Positions 28,307 through 37,743 of a stretch of 64,000 nucleotides of DNA are shown here, piece by piece. The first letter of the stretch is position 1, and every line of letters begins with the position of its first letter. Made by a program: the position numbers and the translations under genes. Source of the stretch: Williamsia phyllosphaerae. Its GTDB lineage: Bacteria > Actinomycetota > Actinomycetes > Mycobacteriales > Mycobacteriaceae. The stretch is from positions 124,001 through 188,000 of the forward strand of contig NZ_BMCS01000003.1 of assembly GCF_014635305.1 (NCBI RefSeq), read 5' to 3'. The notes beneath the pieces are model-generated. The model ran no database searches. It had not been told where the DNA came from and was given only the letters and a program-made list of their open reading frames with translations.

Positions 28307-31300
28307 GTGGCCGACAATGGCTCGTCCGAAGACTTGAACACCGCCGACTCGAACGCCGAATCCACCCCGGCGCAGGAGTTCCCACACAAGCTGAGGGTGC
28401 ACGCGCTCGCCCGGATACTGGGCATCCCCAGCCGGGAGGTGCTCGTACACCTCGCCGAACTCGGCATCGTGGCCCGCAGCCCTCAGTCGAGCATCGATCG
28501 CAGTGCCGCGGTGCAGGTCCGCGACCGTATCGCCGAGCCCGCCGCAGCAGACCCCGAGGCCACTCCGGGTGCCCCCGCGCCGGTCGATGTACCCGCGGCC
28601 GATCCCGCACCCGAGGCCCCCGTCGAGTCGGCCCGTGCCGCATCGGCACCGGCCGACGTGTCATCGGAGTCGACGACTCCGTCGTTGTTCTCCGCGGTCG
28701 AGGCCGTCGAACCCACCACGAAGGCGGACGCCGGCGACTCGTCGCAGGGGCCGCTGTTCCTGCAGCCGCAGGCCCCGGAGCCGAGTACGCGTCGACGCAC
28801 GCAACGCGCCGACAAGCCCGCTCCGGCCGACGACGTCGCCACCACCCCGTCCGACGATGACGCCACCTCCACCCGCTCCGAGTCCCCGGCCGCCACCGCG
28901 GAGGATTCCGACGGCTCCACCGACGGCGCCGACAACGACAGCGGCGGCGACAACGACGGTGACGGCTCCGGCTCGGGCTCCCGCCGCCGGCGTCGCGGAC
29001 GTCGTGGTCGCGGCCGTGGTCGTGGTGATCAGGTGGCCGGTGAGCAGAACTCCGACCTCGACGACTCCTCGGACGACGAGTCCACCGGCTCGTCCGACGA
29101 CTCCGGCACCGACAGCGCTGCCGCCGACTCCCGGCCCGATGACGCCGAGCAGTCCGACACGACCACCACCGAGCCCCGTTCGGGCCGCCGCGGTGGCGGA
29201 CGGCGCGGGTCGGGCGCGAAGAACGCCGACGCGACCGCAGGCAACGCCGACGACACCGCAGGCGAGAAGCCCGACGATCAGAAGTCCGGTCAGAACACCT
29301 CCGCCGGGGACAAGTCGGACGGGAAATCGTCCGACGGGGACGACACGTCGACGAAGGACACCGGGTCCGACGAGGCCGACACCCGCGATGACGACTCCGA
29401 CGACGACGACTCGTCGGCGAACAATCGCCGCCGCCGCCGTCGCCGTCGTCGCAAGGGTGGCGCCGACGGAGACGACCAGCCGAGCGACGATCCGCCGAAC
29501 ACCGTGGTCCACGAGCGCGAGCCACGAGCCAAGTCGCGCTCGTCGTCCTCGTCCTCCACGCGTGACCGCGACGAGGTCCAGGGCATCTCCGGATCCACCC
29601 GTCTCGAGGCCAAGCGTCAGCGCCGCCGTGACGGCCGCGACGCCGGCCGCCGCCGTCCGCCGATCCTCACCGAGTCCGAGTTCCTGGCCCGTCGGGAGGC
29701 TGTCGACCGGGTGATGGTCGTCCGGGAGCGCTCGGCCAACGTCGGTCTGTCCGACGACTCCGACCAGACGACCGCGCCGACCGAGGACTACACCCAGGTC
29801 GCGGTCCTCGAGGACGGCGTGCTCGTCGAACACTTCGTCACGACCTCGACCTCGTCGTCGATGGTCGGCAACATCTTCCTCGGCCGGGTGCAGAACGTCC
29901 TGCCCGGCATGGAGGCGGCGTTCGTCGACATCGGCCGGGGACGCAACGGCGTGCTCTACGCCGGTGAGGTCAACTGGGACGCGGCCGGACTCGACGGCGG
30001 TAGCCGCAAGATCGAGCAGGCGCTGCGGCCCGGCGACCCGGTTGTCGTCCAGGTCAGCAAGGACCCCGTGGGACACAAGGGTGCGCGACTGACGACCCAG
30101 ATCTCCCTCGCCGGCCGCTACCTCGTGTACGTGCCCGGTGGTTCGTCGACCGGCATCAGCCGCAAGCTGCCCGACGTCGAACGCAAGCGACTCAAGCAGA
30201 TCCTCTCGAAGTTGGTCCCGGCCGAGGCCGGCGTGATCATCCGGACGGCGTCCGAGGGCGTCAGCGCCGAGGAACTGTCCGCCGACATCGACCGTCTCAA
30301 GGCGCAGTGGGCCCAGATCGAAGAGGCCACCGCGGGAGCGGGCAAGGCCAAGGGTGCCTCGCCGCAGGCGCTCTACGAGGAGCCCGACCTGCTCGTGAAG
30401 GTCGTCCGCGACCTGTTCAACGAGGACTTCAAGAAGCTTGTCGTCGACGGCGACTCCGCCTGGGACCATGTCCAGGGTTACGTCGAGTCGGTCGCCCCCG
30501 ACCTCGCCGACCGGCTCGTGAAGTTCACCAAGCCGCACGCGGACTCACCGGATGCGTTCGTCGTGCACCGCATCGACGAACAACTCGCCAAGGCGCTCGA
30601 GCGCAAGGTGTGGCTGCCCTCGGGCGGAACGCTGATCATCGAGCACACCGAGGCGATGACCGTGGTCGACGTCAACACCGGGAAGTTCACCGGTTCCGGT
30701 GGAAACCTGGAGGAGACGGTCACCCGGAACAACCTCGAGGCGGCCGAGGAGATCGTCCGCCAGATGCGCCTGCGGGACATCGGCGGGATGATCATCGTCG
30801 ACTTCATCGACATGGTCCTCGAATCCAATCGCGACCTCGTTCTGCGCCGTCTGACCGAGGCCCTCTCGCGCGACCGCACCCGGCACCAGGTGTCCGAGGT
30901 GACGTCCCTCGGACTGGTCCAGATGACCCGTAAGCGGCTGGGAACCGGTCTGCTGGAAGCGTTCTCGTCGACCTGCACCTGCTGCTCCGGTCGTGGGATC
31001 ATCGTCCACGCCAACCCGGTCGAGGTGACCGGCGCCGGCGACGACGCACCGCGTCAGGAGAGTTCCAAGCGCTCCCGTCGTGGCGGCAAGAAGAAGGCGG
31101 ACGCCCCGACCGAGGCCAAGCCCGCCCACAACCCGTCCGAGCACCCGATGTTCCGTGCGATGGCGTCGCACCCCGAGGGCGAGGAGCCGTCGGGTCCGGA
31201 TGTCGAGGACTCGGCCGCCGACGCCGCACCCGCTTCCGACGGTGACCCGACCGCGCCCGACCGTGACAGCGATCCGGTGGAGGTCGCCACCGAGGCGGTC

Positions 31301-31651
31301 GCCGCCGTCGCGCCCGATCCCGCTCCGGAGGCGTCGGTCGCCGAGGACGTCGTCGAGACCGGACCGGCTGCCGAGCCCCAGCCTGTCGTCGACACCGCAG
31401 CCGCCGATCCCGAGCCGCCGCGCAAGCGTCGTCGCGCGGCCCGTCGTCCGGCGGCGGCACCCGCGGCTGCCACCGAGCAGGTCTCGGCCGCCGTGGAGGC
31501 ACCGCCCGTCGCCACCGTCGCTCCCGCCGACGCCGCACCGGTCACCACCGTGGGCGCGGCGGCAGTGGTCGACGAACCGGTGGTCGCCGCCAAACGGCGG
31601 ACTCGTCGACGAGCGGCCGGTCGGCCTGCCGGTCCGCCGCAGGAGGACTGA
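28307..31651 (+). CDS. rne: Ribonuclease E/G family, with IF2-N-like domain
   Basis: The 1114-residue endoribonuclease processes rRNA, tRNA and mRNA. Residues 25-75 (KLRVHALARILGIPSREVLV and following) closely resemble the N-terminal domain of initiation factor IF-2. A disordered Asp/Ser/Arg-rich region with Arg runs ([11 protein letters not shown] type) extends to about 480. The S1 domain (about 515-600), the catalytic centre with VVDVNTGKFTG and IIVDFIDM, and the zinc-link CTCCSGRG (about 888) form the conserved core. An Ala/Pro-rich tail completes it. GTG 28307 follows AGGAG; the frame is open upstream but lacks a better start. Confidence 0.95.
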   Translation: MADNGSSEDLNTADSNAESTPAQEFPHKLRVHALARILGIPSREVLVHLAELGIVARSPQSSIDRSAAVQVRDRIAEPAAADPEATPGAPAPVDVPAADPAPEAPVESARAASAPADVSSESTTPSLFSAVEAVEPTTKADAGDSSQGPLFLQPQAPEPSTRRRTQRADKPAPADDVATTPSDDDATSTRSESPAATAEDSDGSTDGADNDSGGDNDGDGSGSGSRRRRRGRRGRGRGRGDQVAGEQNSDLDDSSDDESTGSSDDSGTDSAAADSRPDDAEQSDTTTTEPRSGRRGGGRRGSGAKNADATAGNADDTAGEKPDDQKSGQNTSAGDKSDGKSSDGDDTSTKDTGSDEADTRDDDSDDDDSSANNRRRRRRRRRKGGADGDDQPSDDPPNTVVHEREPRAKSRSSSSSSTRDRDEVQGISGSTRLEAKRQRRRDGRDAGRRRPPILTESEFLARREAVDRVMVVRERSANVGLSDDSDQTTAPTEDYTQVAVLEDGVLVEHFVTTSTSSSMVGNIFLGRVQNVLPGMEAAFVDIGRGRNGVLYAGEVNWDAAGLDGGSRKIEQALRPGDPVVVQVSKDPVGHKGARLTTQISLAGRYLVYVPGGSSTGISRKLPDVERKRLKQILSKLVPAEAGVIIRTASEGVSAEELSADIDRLKAQWAQIEEATAGAGKAKGASPQALYEEPDLLVKVVRDLFNEDFKKLVVDGDSAWDHVQGYVESVAPDLADRLVKFTKPHADSPDAFVVHRIDEQLAKALERKVWLPSGGTLIIEHTEAMTVVDVNTGKFTGSGGNLEETVTRNNLEAAEEIVRQMRLRDIGGMIIVDFIDMVLESNRDLVLRRLTEALSRDRTRHQVSEVTSLGLVQMTRKRLGTGLLEAFSSTCTCCSGRGIIVHANPVEVTGAGDDAPRQESSKRSRRGGKKKADAPTEAKPAHNPSEHPMFRAMASHPEGEEPSGPDVEDSAADAAPASDGDPTAPDRDSDPVEVATEAVAAVAPDPAPEASVAEDVVETGPAAEPQPVVDTAAADPEPPRKRRRAARRPAAAPAAATEQVSAAVEAPPVATVAPADAAPVTTVGAAAVVDEPVVAAKRRTRRRAAGRPAGPPQED

Positions 31652-31686
31652 TGGCGACGACACCGCAACACGGCGCTGACCACGGT

Positions 31687-31716
31687 TTGACCCGGCGAGT
31701 GACACTCCCGTAACCT
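31687..31716 (+). promoter_or_regulatory. Promoter of rplU-rpmA
   Basis: TTGACC (31687-31692) and TAACCT (31711-31716) are separated by 18 bases and match the housekeeping sigma consensus well. They lie about 190 bases before rplU, leaving a leader that begins with a small CGCC-TTCA-GGCG hairpin and could contain a ribosomal-protein regulatory structure. Confidence 0.6.
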
Positions 31717-31908
31717 CGGTTAGTCGCCTTCAGGCGAGCAAGGTAGCGCTGTGTCCGAAACCAGCGTGTCGCGTCCCTCCACCGGAGACGACGCCCTCGT
31801 TCACCGCAGGCAGGTCGGACTCACACGAGACCGACTGAACACGACGTAAGACGGCCCCGCACACCCTGCGGGCGCACCGGACAACAGACAGTAAGAGGTA
31901 GTGCTCCG

Positions 31909-32220
31909 ATGGCAACGTACGCGATCGTCAAGACCGGCGGTAAGCAGTACAAGGTCGCTGAAGGCGACCTGGTGAAGGTCGAGAAGATCGACGGACCGGT
32001 CGGCTCCACGGTGCCGCTGCCCGTCACCCTCGTCGTCGACGGCTCGACGCTGACCACCGACTCCGACGCGCTGGCCAAGGCCGCCGTCACCGGTGAGGTC
32101 GTCGAGCACGTCAAGGGCCCGAAGATCCGCATCCACAAGTTCAAGAACAAGACCGGCTACCACAAGCGCCAGGGCCACCGTCAGAAGCTGACGGTGCTCA
32201 AGGTCACCGGTATCAAGTAA
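31909..32220 (+). CDS. rplU: Ribosomal protein L21
   Basis: The 103-residue large-subunit protein begins [16 protein letters not shown] and ends with the [13 protein letters not shown] basic segment that contacts 23S rRNA. A purine-rich site (AGAGG) precedes the ATG. It is followed after 25 bases by rpmA, the constant partner gene. Confidence 0.97.
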   Translation: MATYAIVKTGGKQYKVAEGDLVKVEKIDGPVGSTVPLPVTLVVDGSTLTTDSDALAKAAVTGEVVEHVKGPKIRIHKFKNKTGYHKRQGHRQKLTVLKVTGIK

Positions 32221-32245
32221 CGCGTCGTCGAGAAGGAGTTAAGAC

Positions 32246-32512
32246 ATGGCACACAAGAAGGGTGCATCCAGCTCGCGCAACGGTCGCGACTCGAATGCAC
32301 AACGACTCGGCGTCAAGCGATTCGGTGGCCAGGTGGTCAGCGCGGGCGAGATCCTGGTCCGTCAGCGCGGAACCCATTTCCACCCCGGCGTGAACGTCGG
32401 ACGCGGTGGCGACGACACCCTGTTCGCCCTGTCGGCAGGCGCGGTGGAGTTCGGCCAGAAGCGTGGACGCAAGACGATCAACATCGTCGTCGCGGACACA
32501 GTTCAGGTCTGA
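32246..32512 (+). CDS. rpmA: Ribosomal protein L27
   Basis: The 88-residue protein begins [20 protein letters not shown], the conserved N-terminal tail that reaches the peptidyl-transferase centre. There is no cleavable N-terminal extension of the Staphylococcus kind. AAGGAG precedes the ATG. A strong terminator follows. Confidence 0.97.
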   Translation: MAHKKGASSSRNGRDSNAQRLGVKRFGGQVVSAGEILVRQRGTHFHPGVNVGRGGDDTLFALSAGAVEFGQKRGRKTINIVVADTVQV

Positions 32513-32543
32513 CGCACGACGCCTCGATTTCTCGAGAGCTCCG

Positions 32544-32594
32544 CGAGGGGCGGGCCAGGGTCTTTCGACACCCGGCCCGCCCCTCGTCTCTTTT
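32544..32594 (+). terminator. Strong terminator after rpmA
   Basis: CGAGGGGCGGGCC (32544-32556) pairs perfectly with GGCCCGCCCCTCG (32574-32586). The pairing continues inside with GGGT/ACCC, and TCTCTTTT follows directly. This is the clearest intrinsic terminator in the window and separates rplU-rpmA from obg. Confidence 0.92.
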
Positions 32595-32653
32595 CGCATC
32601 ACCGGGCCCGTCGCACCTGACGAGCCCATCACATCACCGAGAAAGGCTGGGAA

Positions 32654-34195
32654 ATGTCGAGATTCGTCGACCGCGTGACCATTCACGCAACGGCGGGCAA
32701 CGGCGGTCACGGCTGCTCGTCGGTGCATCGTGAGAAGTTCAAACCGCTCGGCGGACCCGACGGCGGCAACGGGGGCAACGGCGGCAGCGTCACCCTCGTG
32801 GTCGACCCACAGGTGCACACGCTGCTCGATTTCCACTTCCGGCCGCACGCCAGCGCCCAGAACGGCCGACCGGGTGCTGGTTCCAACCGCGACGGCGCCG
32901 ACGGAGACGACCTGATCCTGCCGGTGCCCGACGGAACGGTGGTGCTCGACGCCAACGGCAAGATCGTCGCCGACATGGTCGGCGCGGGAACGACCTACGC
33001 CGCCGCGGCCGGCGGCCGTGGCGGGCTCGGCAACGCCTCGTTGGCCTCCCGTGCCCGCAAGGCACCCGGATTCGCCCTCCTCGGCGAGGAGGGTGAGGTC
33101 AACGAACTCGTCCTGGAGCTGAAGTCGGTCGCCGACGTCGGTCTGGTGGGTTTCCCGTCGGCGGGCAAGTCCTCGCTGGTGTCGGTCCTCTCGGCGGCCA
33201 AGCCGAAGATCGCCGATTACCCGTTCACCACGCTGGTGCCCAATCTCGGTGTCGTGACCGCGGGTTCGGACATCTTCACCATCGCCGACGTGCCGGGCCT
33301 GATCCCGGGGGCGTCGGCGGGCAAGGGGCTCGGCCTCGAGTTCCTCCGTCACCTCGAACGGTGTGCCGTCCTCGCCCACGTCGTGGACTGTGCGACCCTC
33401 GATCCCGGTCGGGATCCGTTGTCCGACATCGACGCACTCGAGGCGGAACTCGCCGCCTACACGCCTGCGCTGTCGTCCGACCACGGTCTCACCGACCTCG
33501 CCGACCGTCCCCGTGTGGTCATTCTCAACAAGATCGACGTCCCCGACGCCGCCGATCTGGCCGAACTGGTGACCGCCGAGGTCGCGGAGCGCGGCTGGCC
33601 TGTCTACGCCATCTCGGCGGTCAGCCATGCCGGGCTGACCGAATTGACCTATGCGCTGGCCGAACTCGTACGTCGCCATCGCACGGAGAACCCGCCGCCG
33701 GTCCCGCGCCGCGCGGTCATCCGTCCCAAGGCGGTCGACGACACCGGCTTCACCGTCGTGCCCGACCCGGCGACCCCGGGTGGGTTCATCGTCCGCGGTA
33801 CGCGTCCGGAACGCTGGATCAAGCAGACCCAGTTCGACAACGACGAGGCCGTCGGCTACCTGGCCGACCGGTTGAGTCGCCTGGGCGTGGAGGCCGAACT
33901 CACCAAACAGGGTGCGGTGGCCGGTGCCCCCGTGACCATCGGCGACGTCAGCTTCGACTGGGATCCGCAGGTACCCAGCGGCGAGGACGTGCCCATCCAG
34001 GGACGCGGCAGCGACGTCCGACTCGATCGCCCCGATCGCATCGGTGCCGCCGACCGCAAGGTCGCGCGCAAGGCGCGCCGCCACCACGCCGACGATTTCG
34101 GTTCTGCGCCGGTCGATCTCGGTGCGGAGGCCTTCGCCGACGCCGGGATGTCGGACGACGGGTTGAGCGACGACCTGCACGACGATGACCGCTGA
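32654..34195 (+). CDS. obg: Obg GTPase (CgtA), ribosome assembly
   Basis: The 513-residue GTPase has the Gly-rich Obg fold (residues 1-160, many GG pairs), then the G domain with GFPSAGKSS as P-loop (about 168-176), DVPGLIPGA as G3 and NKID as G4. An OCT domain (about 345-425) and a charged, low-complexity tail of about 75 residues follow. It acts in late 50S assembly and stress response. The stop overlaps the proB start by 11 bases. AAAGG precedes the ATG. Confidence 0.96.
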   Translation: MSRFVDRVTIHATAGNGGHGCSSVHREKFKPLGGPDGGNGGNGGSVTLVVDPQVHTLLDFHFRPHASAQNGRPGAGSNRDGADGDDLILPVPDGTVVLDANGKIVADMVGAGTTYAAAAGGRGGLGNASLASRARKAPGFALLGEEGEVNELVLELKSVADVGLVGFPSAGKSSLVSVLSAAKPKIADYPFTTLVPNLGVVTAGSDIFTIADVPGLIPGASAGKGLGLEFLRHLERCAVLAHVVDCATLDPGRDPLSDIDALEAELAAYTPALSSDHGLTDLADRPRVVILNKIDVPDAADLAELVTAEVAERGWPVYAISAVSHAGLTELTYALAELVRRHRTENPPPVPRRAVIRPKAVDDTGFTVVPDPATPGGFIVRGTRPERWIKQTQFDNDEAVGYLADRLSRLGVEAELTKQGAVAGAPVTIGDVSFDWDPQVPSGEDVPIQGRGSDVRLDRPDRIGAADRKVARKARRHHADDFGSAPVDLGAEAFADAGMSDDGLSDDLHDDDR

Positions 34196-35315
34196 GCTCA
34201 GATCACCGGTACGCACCCAGATCTCGGGCGCACGCAGCATCGTCGTGAAGATCGGCTCGTCGGCGCTGGTGAAGTCGTCGCCGACCGACATCTCCGACGG
34301 TCTGGACCTCGAGCGCCTCGATGCGTTGGCCGACGCGCTGGAGTCCCGGATGGCGTCGGGGACCGACGTCATCGTCGTCTCGTCGGGTGCGATCGGCGCG
34401 GGTATCGGGCCGCTGGGACTGAAGAAGCGACCCACCGACCTGGCCACGAAGCAGGCGGCCGCAAGCGTGGGCCAGCTGGCACTGGCACACGCGTGGGGGA
34501 CCTCGTTCGCGCGATACGGACGCACCGTCGGTCAGGTTCTCCTGACGGCACACGACATCTCGATGCGCGCCCAGCACGCCAACGCCCAACGGACCCTCGA
34601 CCGACTCCGCACATTGGGGGCGGTGGCGGTGGTCAACGAGAACGACACCGTCGCCACCGACGAGATCCGGTTCGGTGACAACGACCGTCTCGCCGCGCTC
34701 GTCGCGCACCTGGCCGGAGCCGACGCCCTGGTCCTGCTGTCCGACGTCGCCGGTCTCTATGACGGGGACCCGCGCAAGGGCGGTGCCCGGATGATCGCCG
34801 AGGTGGCCGGCGCCGCCGACCTCGACGGGGTCATCGCCGGATCCGGTGGGGCGCTGGGCACCGGCGGGATGGCGTCGAAGTTGTCGGCGGCACGCCTGGC
34901 CGCCGACGCCGGCGTACCTGTCCTGCTCGCCGCGGCATCCGACGCCGCCGCCGCCCTGGCCGACGCGGGTGTCGGGACCGCGTTCGCGGCCCGGGACACC
35001 CGCATGTCGGCCCGGAACTTCTGGGTCCGCCACGCCGCCGAGACACGCGGCCGCATCGTCGTCGACGACGGCGCCGCAGCCGCGATCGCCCGTCGCAAGT
35101 CCCTGCTCCCGGCCGGGGTGGTCGGGGTCGAGGGTCGCTTCCTCGGTGGCGACGTCGTCGACGTCGTCGGTGCCGACGGAGCCGTGCGGGCACGTGGGGT
35201 CATCGCCTACGAGGCCGCAGAGGTCGCGGAGATGATCGGCCGCTCCACCGCCGACCTACCGCCGGGCCTGCGCCGTCCGGTGGTCCACGCCGACGACCTG
35301 GTCCTGCGCTCCTGA
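34185..35315 (+). CDS. proB: Glutamate 5-kinase
   Basis: The 376-residue enzyme phosphorylates glutamate as the first step of proline synthesis. VVKIGSSAL is near the N-terminus, [10 protein letters not shown] binds phosphate, VNENDTV and GDNDRL lie in the active site, and a C-terminal PUA domain (about 285-365) completes it. The start lies inside the end of obg, so translation is coupled. proA does not follow, because the next gene is a sirtuin on the other strand. Confidence 0.96.
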   Translation: MTAELRSPVRTQISGARSIVVKIGSSALVKSSPTDISDGLDLERLDALADALESRMASGTDVIVVSSGAIGAGIGPLGLKKRPTDLATKQAAASVGQLALAHAWGTSFARYGRTVGQVLLTAHDISMRAQHANAQRTLDRLRTLGAVAVVNENDTVATDEIRFGDNDRLAALVAHLAGADALVLLSDVAGLYDGDPRKGGARMIAEVAGAADLDGVIAGSGGALGTGGMASKLSAARLAADAGVPVLLAAASDAAAALADAGVGTAFAARDTRMSARNFWVRHAAETRGRIVVDDGAAAAIARRKSLLPAGVVGVEGRFLGGDVVDVVGADGAVRARGVIAYEAAEVAEMIGRSTADLPPGLRRPVVHADDLVLRS

Positions 35316-35366
35316 CCGTCCGGCCGAGGCCGAGCAGCCCCGGCGCCGATGCTGCGCGATGAGGAC

Positions 35367-36251
35367 CTAGCTCTGCTGCGCCAGTCGGGTGAGGACCTCG
35401 GCGCAGCGGTGGTCGATCTTGAGGTCGGCGATGTCGTCGCCGCGGGTGTGGCCCCGGTTCACGATCACGACGGTCTTTCCCGTGCGGTGCGCGTGCCGGA
35501 CGAAGCGCAGTCCGGACATGACCGTGAGCGAAGATCCGAGGACGAGGACGGCATCGGCGTCGTCGATCATCGAATAGCCGCGCGCGACAGTCGGTTTGGG
35601 AACACTCTCGCCGAAGTAGACGATGGCCGGTTTGAGCGCACCACCGCACTCGGGACAGTCGATCATCGCGAAGTCCCCGGTGTCGGACACCGCGACGTCG
35701 GCGTCGGGGGCGACCTCGATCGCACCCCGACTGCGGATCCGTGCGGAGAAGTCGGCGTTGAGCGGTTCCAGGATCGTCGCGAGTCGGTGGCGGGAGATCT
35801 GCCAGCCGCAGTCGACGCAGCAGACGCGGCCGTAACAACCATGCAGTTCGAGCACCGGCGCGTTGCCCGCCTTGATGTGCAGCATGTCGACGTTCTGGGT
35901 GATCACGCCCGACACCATCCCCTGACGCTGGAGTTCGGTGATGGCGAGGTGTCCGCGGTTGGGTAGTGCGGCGTCCATGTGTCGCCAGCCGAGGTGGTTG
36001 CGGGCCCAGTAGTGCCGACGAAAGTCGGTCGACGACAGGAACATGTCGATGGTCATCGGTGCGCGGGGGACGGCGTTCGGGCTGCGGTAGTCGGGGATAC
36101 CCGAGTCGGTGGACATCCCGGCCCCGGTCATCGCCACGACACGACGGCCGCTCAGCAGCGCCCGGGCCCGATCGATCCGTTCGTCGAGATCGTCGTCGAC
36201 CTCGGTGGGTTCGCCGGGAACCCAGGCCAGCTGACTACGAGTGCGCACCAC
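35367..36251 (-). CDS. Sir2-family NAD-dependent protein deacylase
   Basis: The 294-residue sirtuin removes acyl groups from lysine using NAD. The NAD-binding motifs GAGMSTDSGIPDYR (about 43-56) and TQNVDMLH (about 118-125) are present, with the catalytic His in LELHGC. Four zinc-ligand Cys are visible, in CVDC and CPEC. The sequence is of the SIRT4-like (class II) kind rather than the CobB type. It converges with proB and is not clearly part of an operon. The TetR gene upstream reads in the same direction and ends 75 bases before it. Confidence 0.9.
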   Translation of the reverse strand: MVRTRSQLAWVPGEPTEVDDDLDERIDRARALLSGRRVVAMTGAGMSTDSGIPDYRSPNAVPRAPMTIDMFLSSTDFRRHYWARNHLGWRHMDAALPNRGHLAITELQRQGMVSGVITQNVDMLHIKAGNAPVLELHGCYGRVCCVDCGWQISRHRLATILEPLNADFSARIRSRGAIEVAPDADVAVSDTGDFAMIDCPECGGALKPAIVYFGESVPKPTVARGYSMIDDADAVLVLGSSLTVMSGLRFVRHAHRTGKTVVIVNRGHTRGDDIADLKIDHRCAEVLTRLAQQS

Positions 36252-36269
36252 TCCAGGGTAGCGAGATCG

Positions 36270-36323
36270 TGGCGGGTGCGACGGTGGCGAACCGACGATG
36301 GCGAACCGACGGTGGCGCCGACC
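36270..36323. repeat. Short tandem repeat, 14-bp period
   Basis: TGGCGAACCGACG occurs at 36285-36297 and 36299-36311, with degenerate copies on both sides (TGGCGGGTGCGACG before, TGGCGCCGACC after). It fills the gap between the tetR stop and the sirtuin start. Confidence 0.7.
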
Positions 36324-36326
36324 GGG

Positions 36327-36875
36327 TCAGTTCGGTGTCCGCAGGCCGTCGAGGACGACACCGAGCAGATGGCGGGCACGCCACTCCCACTCCTCGTCGT
36401 CGAGCCGTGTCAGATAACCGATGAGCAGGATCACATCGCGTGCATCGACATCGCGACGGATGGTGCCGTCCGCACGACCGGCGGCGAGCAGGGTCGACAC
36501 CGCGTCACCGATCGGTCCGATGCTGTGCGCCGACAGGGCACGCCACACGCCCGCCTCGACGGCGGCGAACACCCCGCGCTTGATCTGCGCGTAGTCGGCG
36601 ACCCGCTCGAACCACAGTGCCAGCGCCTCGATCGGCGGGTGGTCGGCCAGCAGCGTGGGGGCGGCCGCGACGAGGACGTCGACGTCACCGCGGTAGACCT
36701 CGGCGAGCAGGTCCTCGCGGGTCGGGAAATGGCGGTACAGGGTGCCCTGGCCGACACCCGCGTCCTTGGCGATGGCGTTGAGTCTGACCTCGTCCGATGC
36801 CGCGATCGCCGCCCGTGCCGCGGCGACGATCCGCTCGCGGTTCTCGAGGGCGTCGGCCCGTCGCGGCGTCGTCAT
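36327..36875 (-). CDS. TetR-family transcriptional regulator
   Basis: The 182-residue repressor-type protein has an N-terminal helix-turn-helix (about residues 14-60), with IAKDAGVGQGTLYRHFP as the recognition region, and a variable C-terminal ligand domain. It is divergent from a short-chain dehydrogenase, with two palindromes between them, so it very probably represses itself and that enzyme until a ligand binds. The ligand cannot be read from the sequence. Confidence 0.93.
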   Translation of the reverse strand: MTTPRRADALENRERIVAAARAAIAASDEVRLNAIAKDAGVGQGTLYRHFPTREDLLAEVYRGDVDVLVAAAPTLLADHPPIEALALWFERVADYAQIKRGVFAAVEAGVWRALSAHSIGPIGDAVSTLLAAGRADGTIRRDVDARDVILLIGYLTRLDDEEWEWRARHLLGVVLDGLRTPN

Positions 36876-36907
36876 CGACCCACCGAGGACCGCGCGGACT
36901 GGTCAAG

Positions 36908-36952
36908 CGGACACGTGTCCGTTACTGTCGGAGGATAAGCGGACATGTGTCC
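36908..36952. promoter_or_regulatory. Two palindromic TetR operators
   Basis: CGGACACGTGTCCG (36908-36921) is a perfect 14-bp palindrome. GGACATGTGTCC (36941-36952) is a near-copy with one central mismatch, its centre 32 bases away. Both lie in the gap between the divergent tetR and dehydrogenase genes, where promoters of both must be, and fit binding by one TetR dimer pair each. Confidence 0.88.
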
Positions 36953-36977
36953 ACACTAGACCCCGGAGGTACTGACC

Positions 36978-37730
36978 ATGGCTGACATCCTCGACAAGGT
37001 CGTCGCGATCACGGGAGCGAGCAGCGGCATCGGCGAGGCCACCGCGCGAGTACTGGCCGCGCGCGGCGCCGCGGTCGTGCTCGGCGCACGCCGGACCGAC
37101 CGTCTCGATCAGGTCGCACGCGACATCGTCGACGGCGGCGGTCGGGCGGAGGTCTACGCGACCGACGTGACCCGTCGGGAGGATGTGCAGGGGCTCGTCG
37201 ACGCGGCCGTGACGCGTTTCGGTCGGCTCGACGTACTGGTGAACAACGCCGGTATCGCGCACCTGGGTCTGATGGACGGTCTCGACGTCGACGGCTGGTC
37301 GGCGATGATCGACGTGAACGTCGGTGGAGTGCTCAACGGGATCGCCGCCGCCCTGCCGGTCTTCCGCTCGCAGGGTCACGGCCATCTCGTCACCACCCTG
37401 TCCACGTCGGGGCTGAAGATCACCCCGATGCAGGCGGTCTACGCGGGCACCAAGAATGCTGTCCGGACCCTCCTCGAGGGGCTACGCCAGGAGTCGACCG
37501 ACGGCGTCCTGCGAACCACGTCGATCTCACCGGGCATGGTCCACACGGAGTTCTCCGACCGCATCGCCGAGTCCTGGTCGGACCGGGAGGCGGGCGAGGC
37601 GCTCACCGGCGCCGTGGCCGATCTGGGTTTGGACCCCGACGCGGTCGCGCGGGCGATCGCGTTCGCCATCGAACAACCGGCGGACGTGGAGGTCGGGGAC
37701 ATCACCATCCGGCCCACCCGGCAGGGCTGA
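36978..37730 (+). CDS. Short-chain dehydrogenase/reductase
   Basis: The 250-residue classical SDR oxidoreductase has the cofactor motif TGASSGIG (about residues 13-20), NNAG (about 90), and the catalytic YxxxK as YAGTK near residue 155. Arg residues after the first strand (GARRTDR) suggest NADPH preference. GGAGG precedes the ATG by 9 bases. The divergent TetR gene and shared operators imply that it is induced by a specific compound. It resembles the YdfG-like group of broad 3-hydroxy or aldehyde reductases; the substrate is unknown. Confidence 0.93.
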   Translation: MADILDKVVAITGASSGIGEATARVLAARGAAVVLGARRTDRLDQVARDIVDGGGRAEVYATDVTRREDVQGLVDAAVTRFGRLDVLVNNAGIAHLGLMDGLDVDGWSAMIDVNVGGVLNGIAAALPVFRSQGHGHLVTTLSTSGLKITPMQAVYAGTKNAVRTLLEGLRQESTDGVLRTTSISPGMVHTEFSDRIAESWSDREAGEALTGAVADLGLDPDAVARAIAFAIEQPADVEVGDITIRPTRQG

Positions 37731-37743
37731 CGCCGCGTCGATC

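Noticed and set aside
29000..29460. Repetitive DNA in rne as a possible tandem array or CRISPR-like element
   Set aside because: The repetition reflects Arg- and Asp-rich coding sequence without fixed units or spacers; no CRISPR array is present in the window.
32213..34525. A 770-residue minus-strand frame opposite rpmA, obg and proB
   Set aside because: It crosses three genuine genes and a strong terminator, which a real gene would not do.
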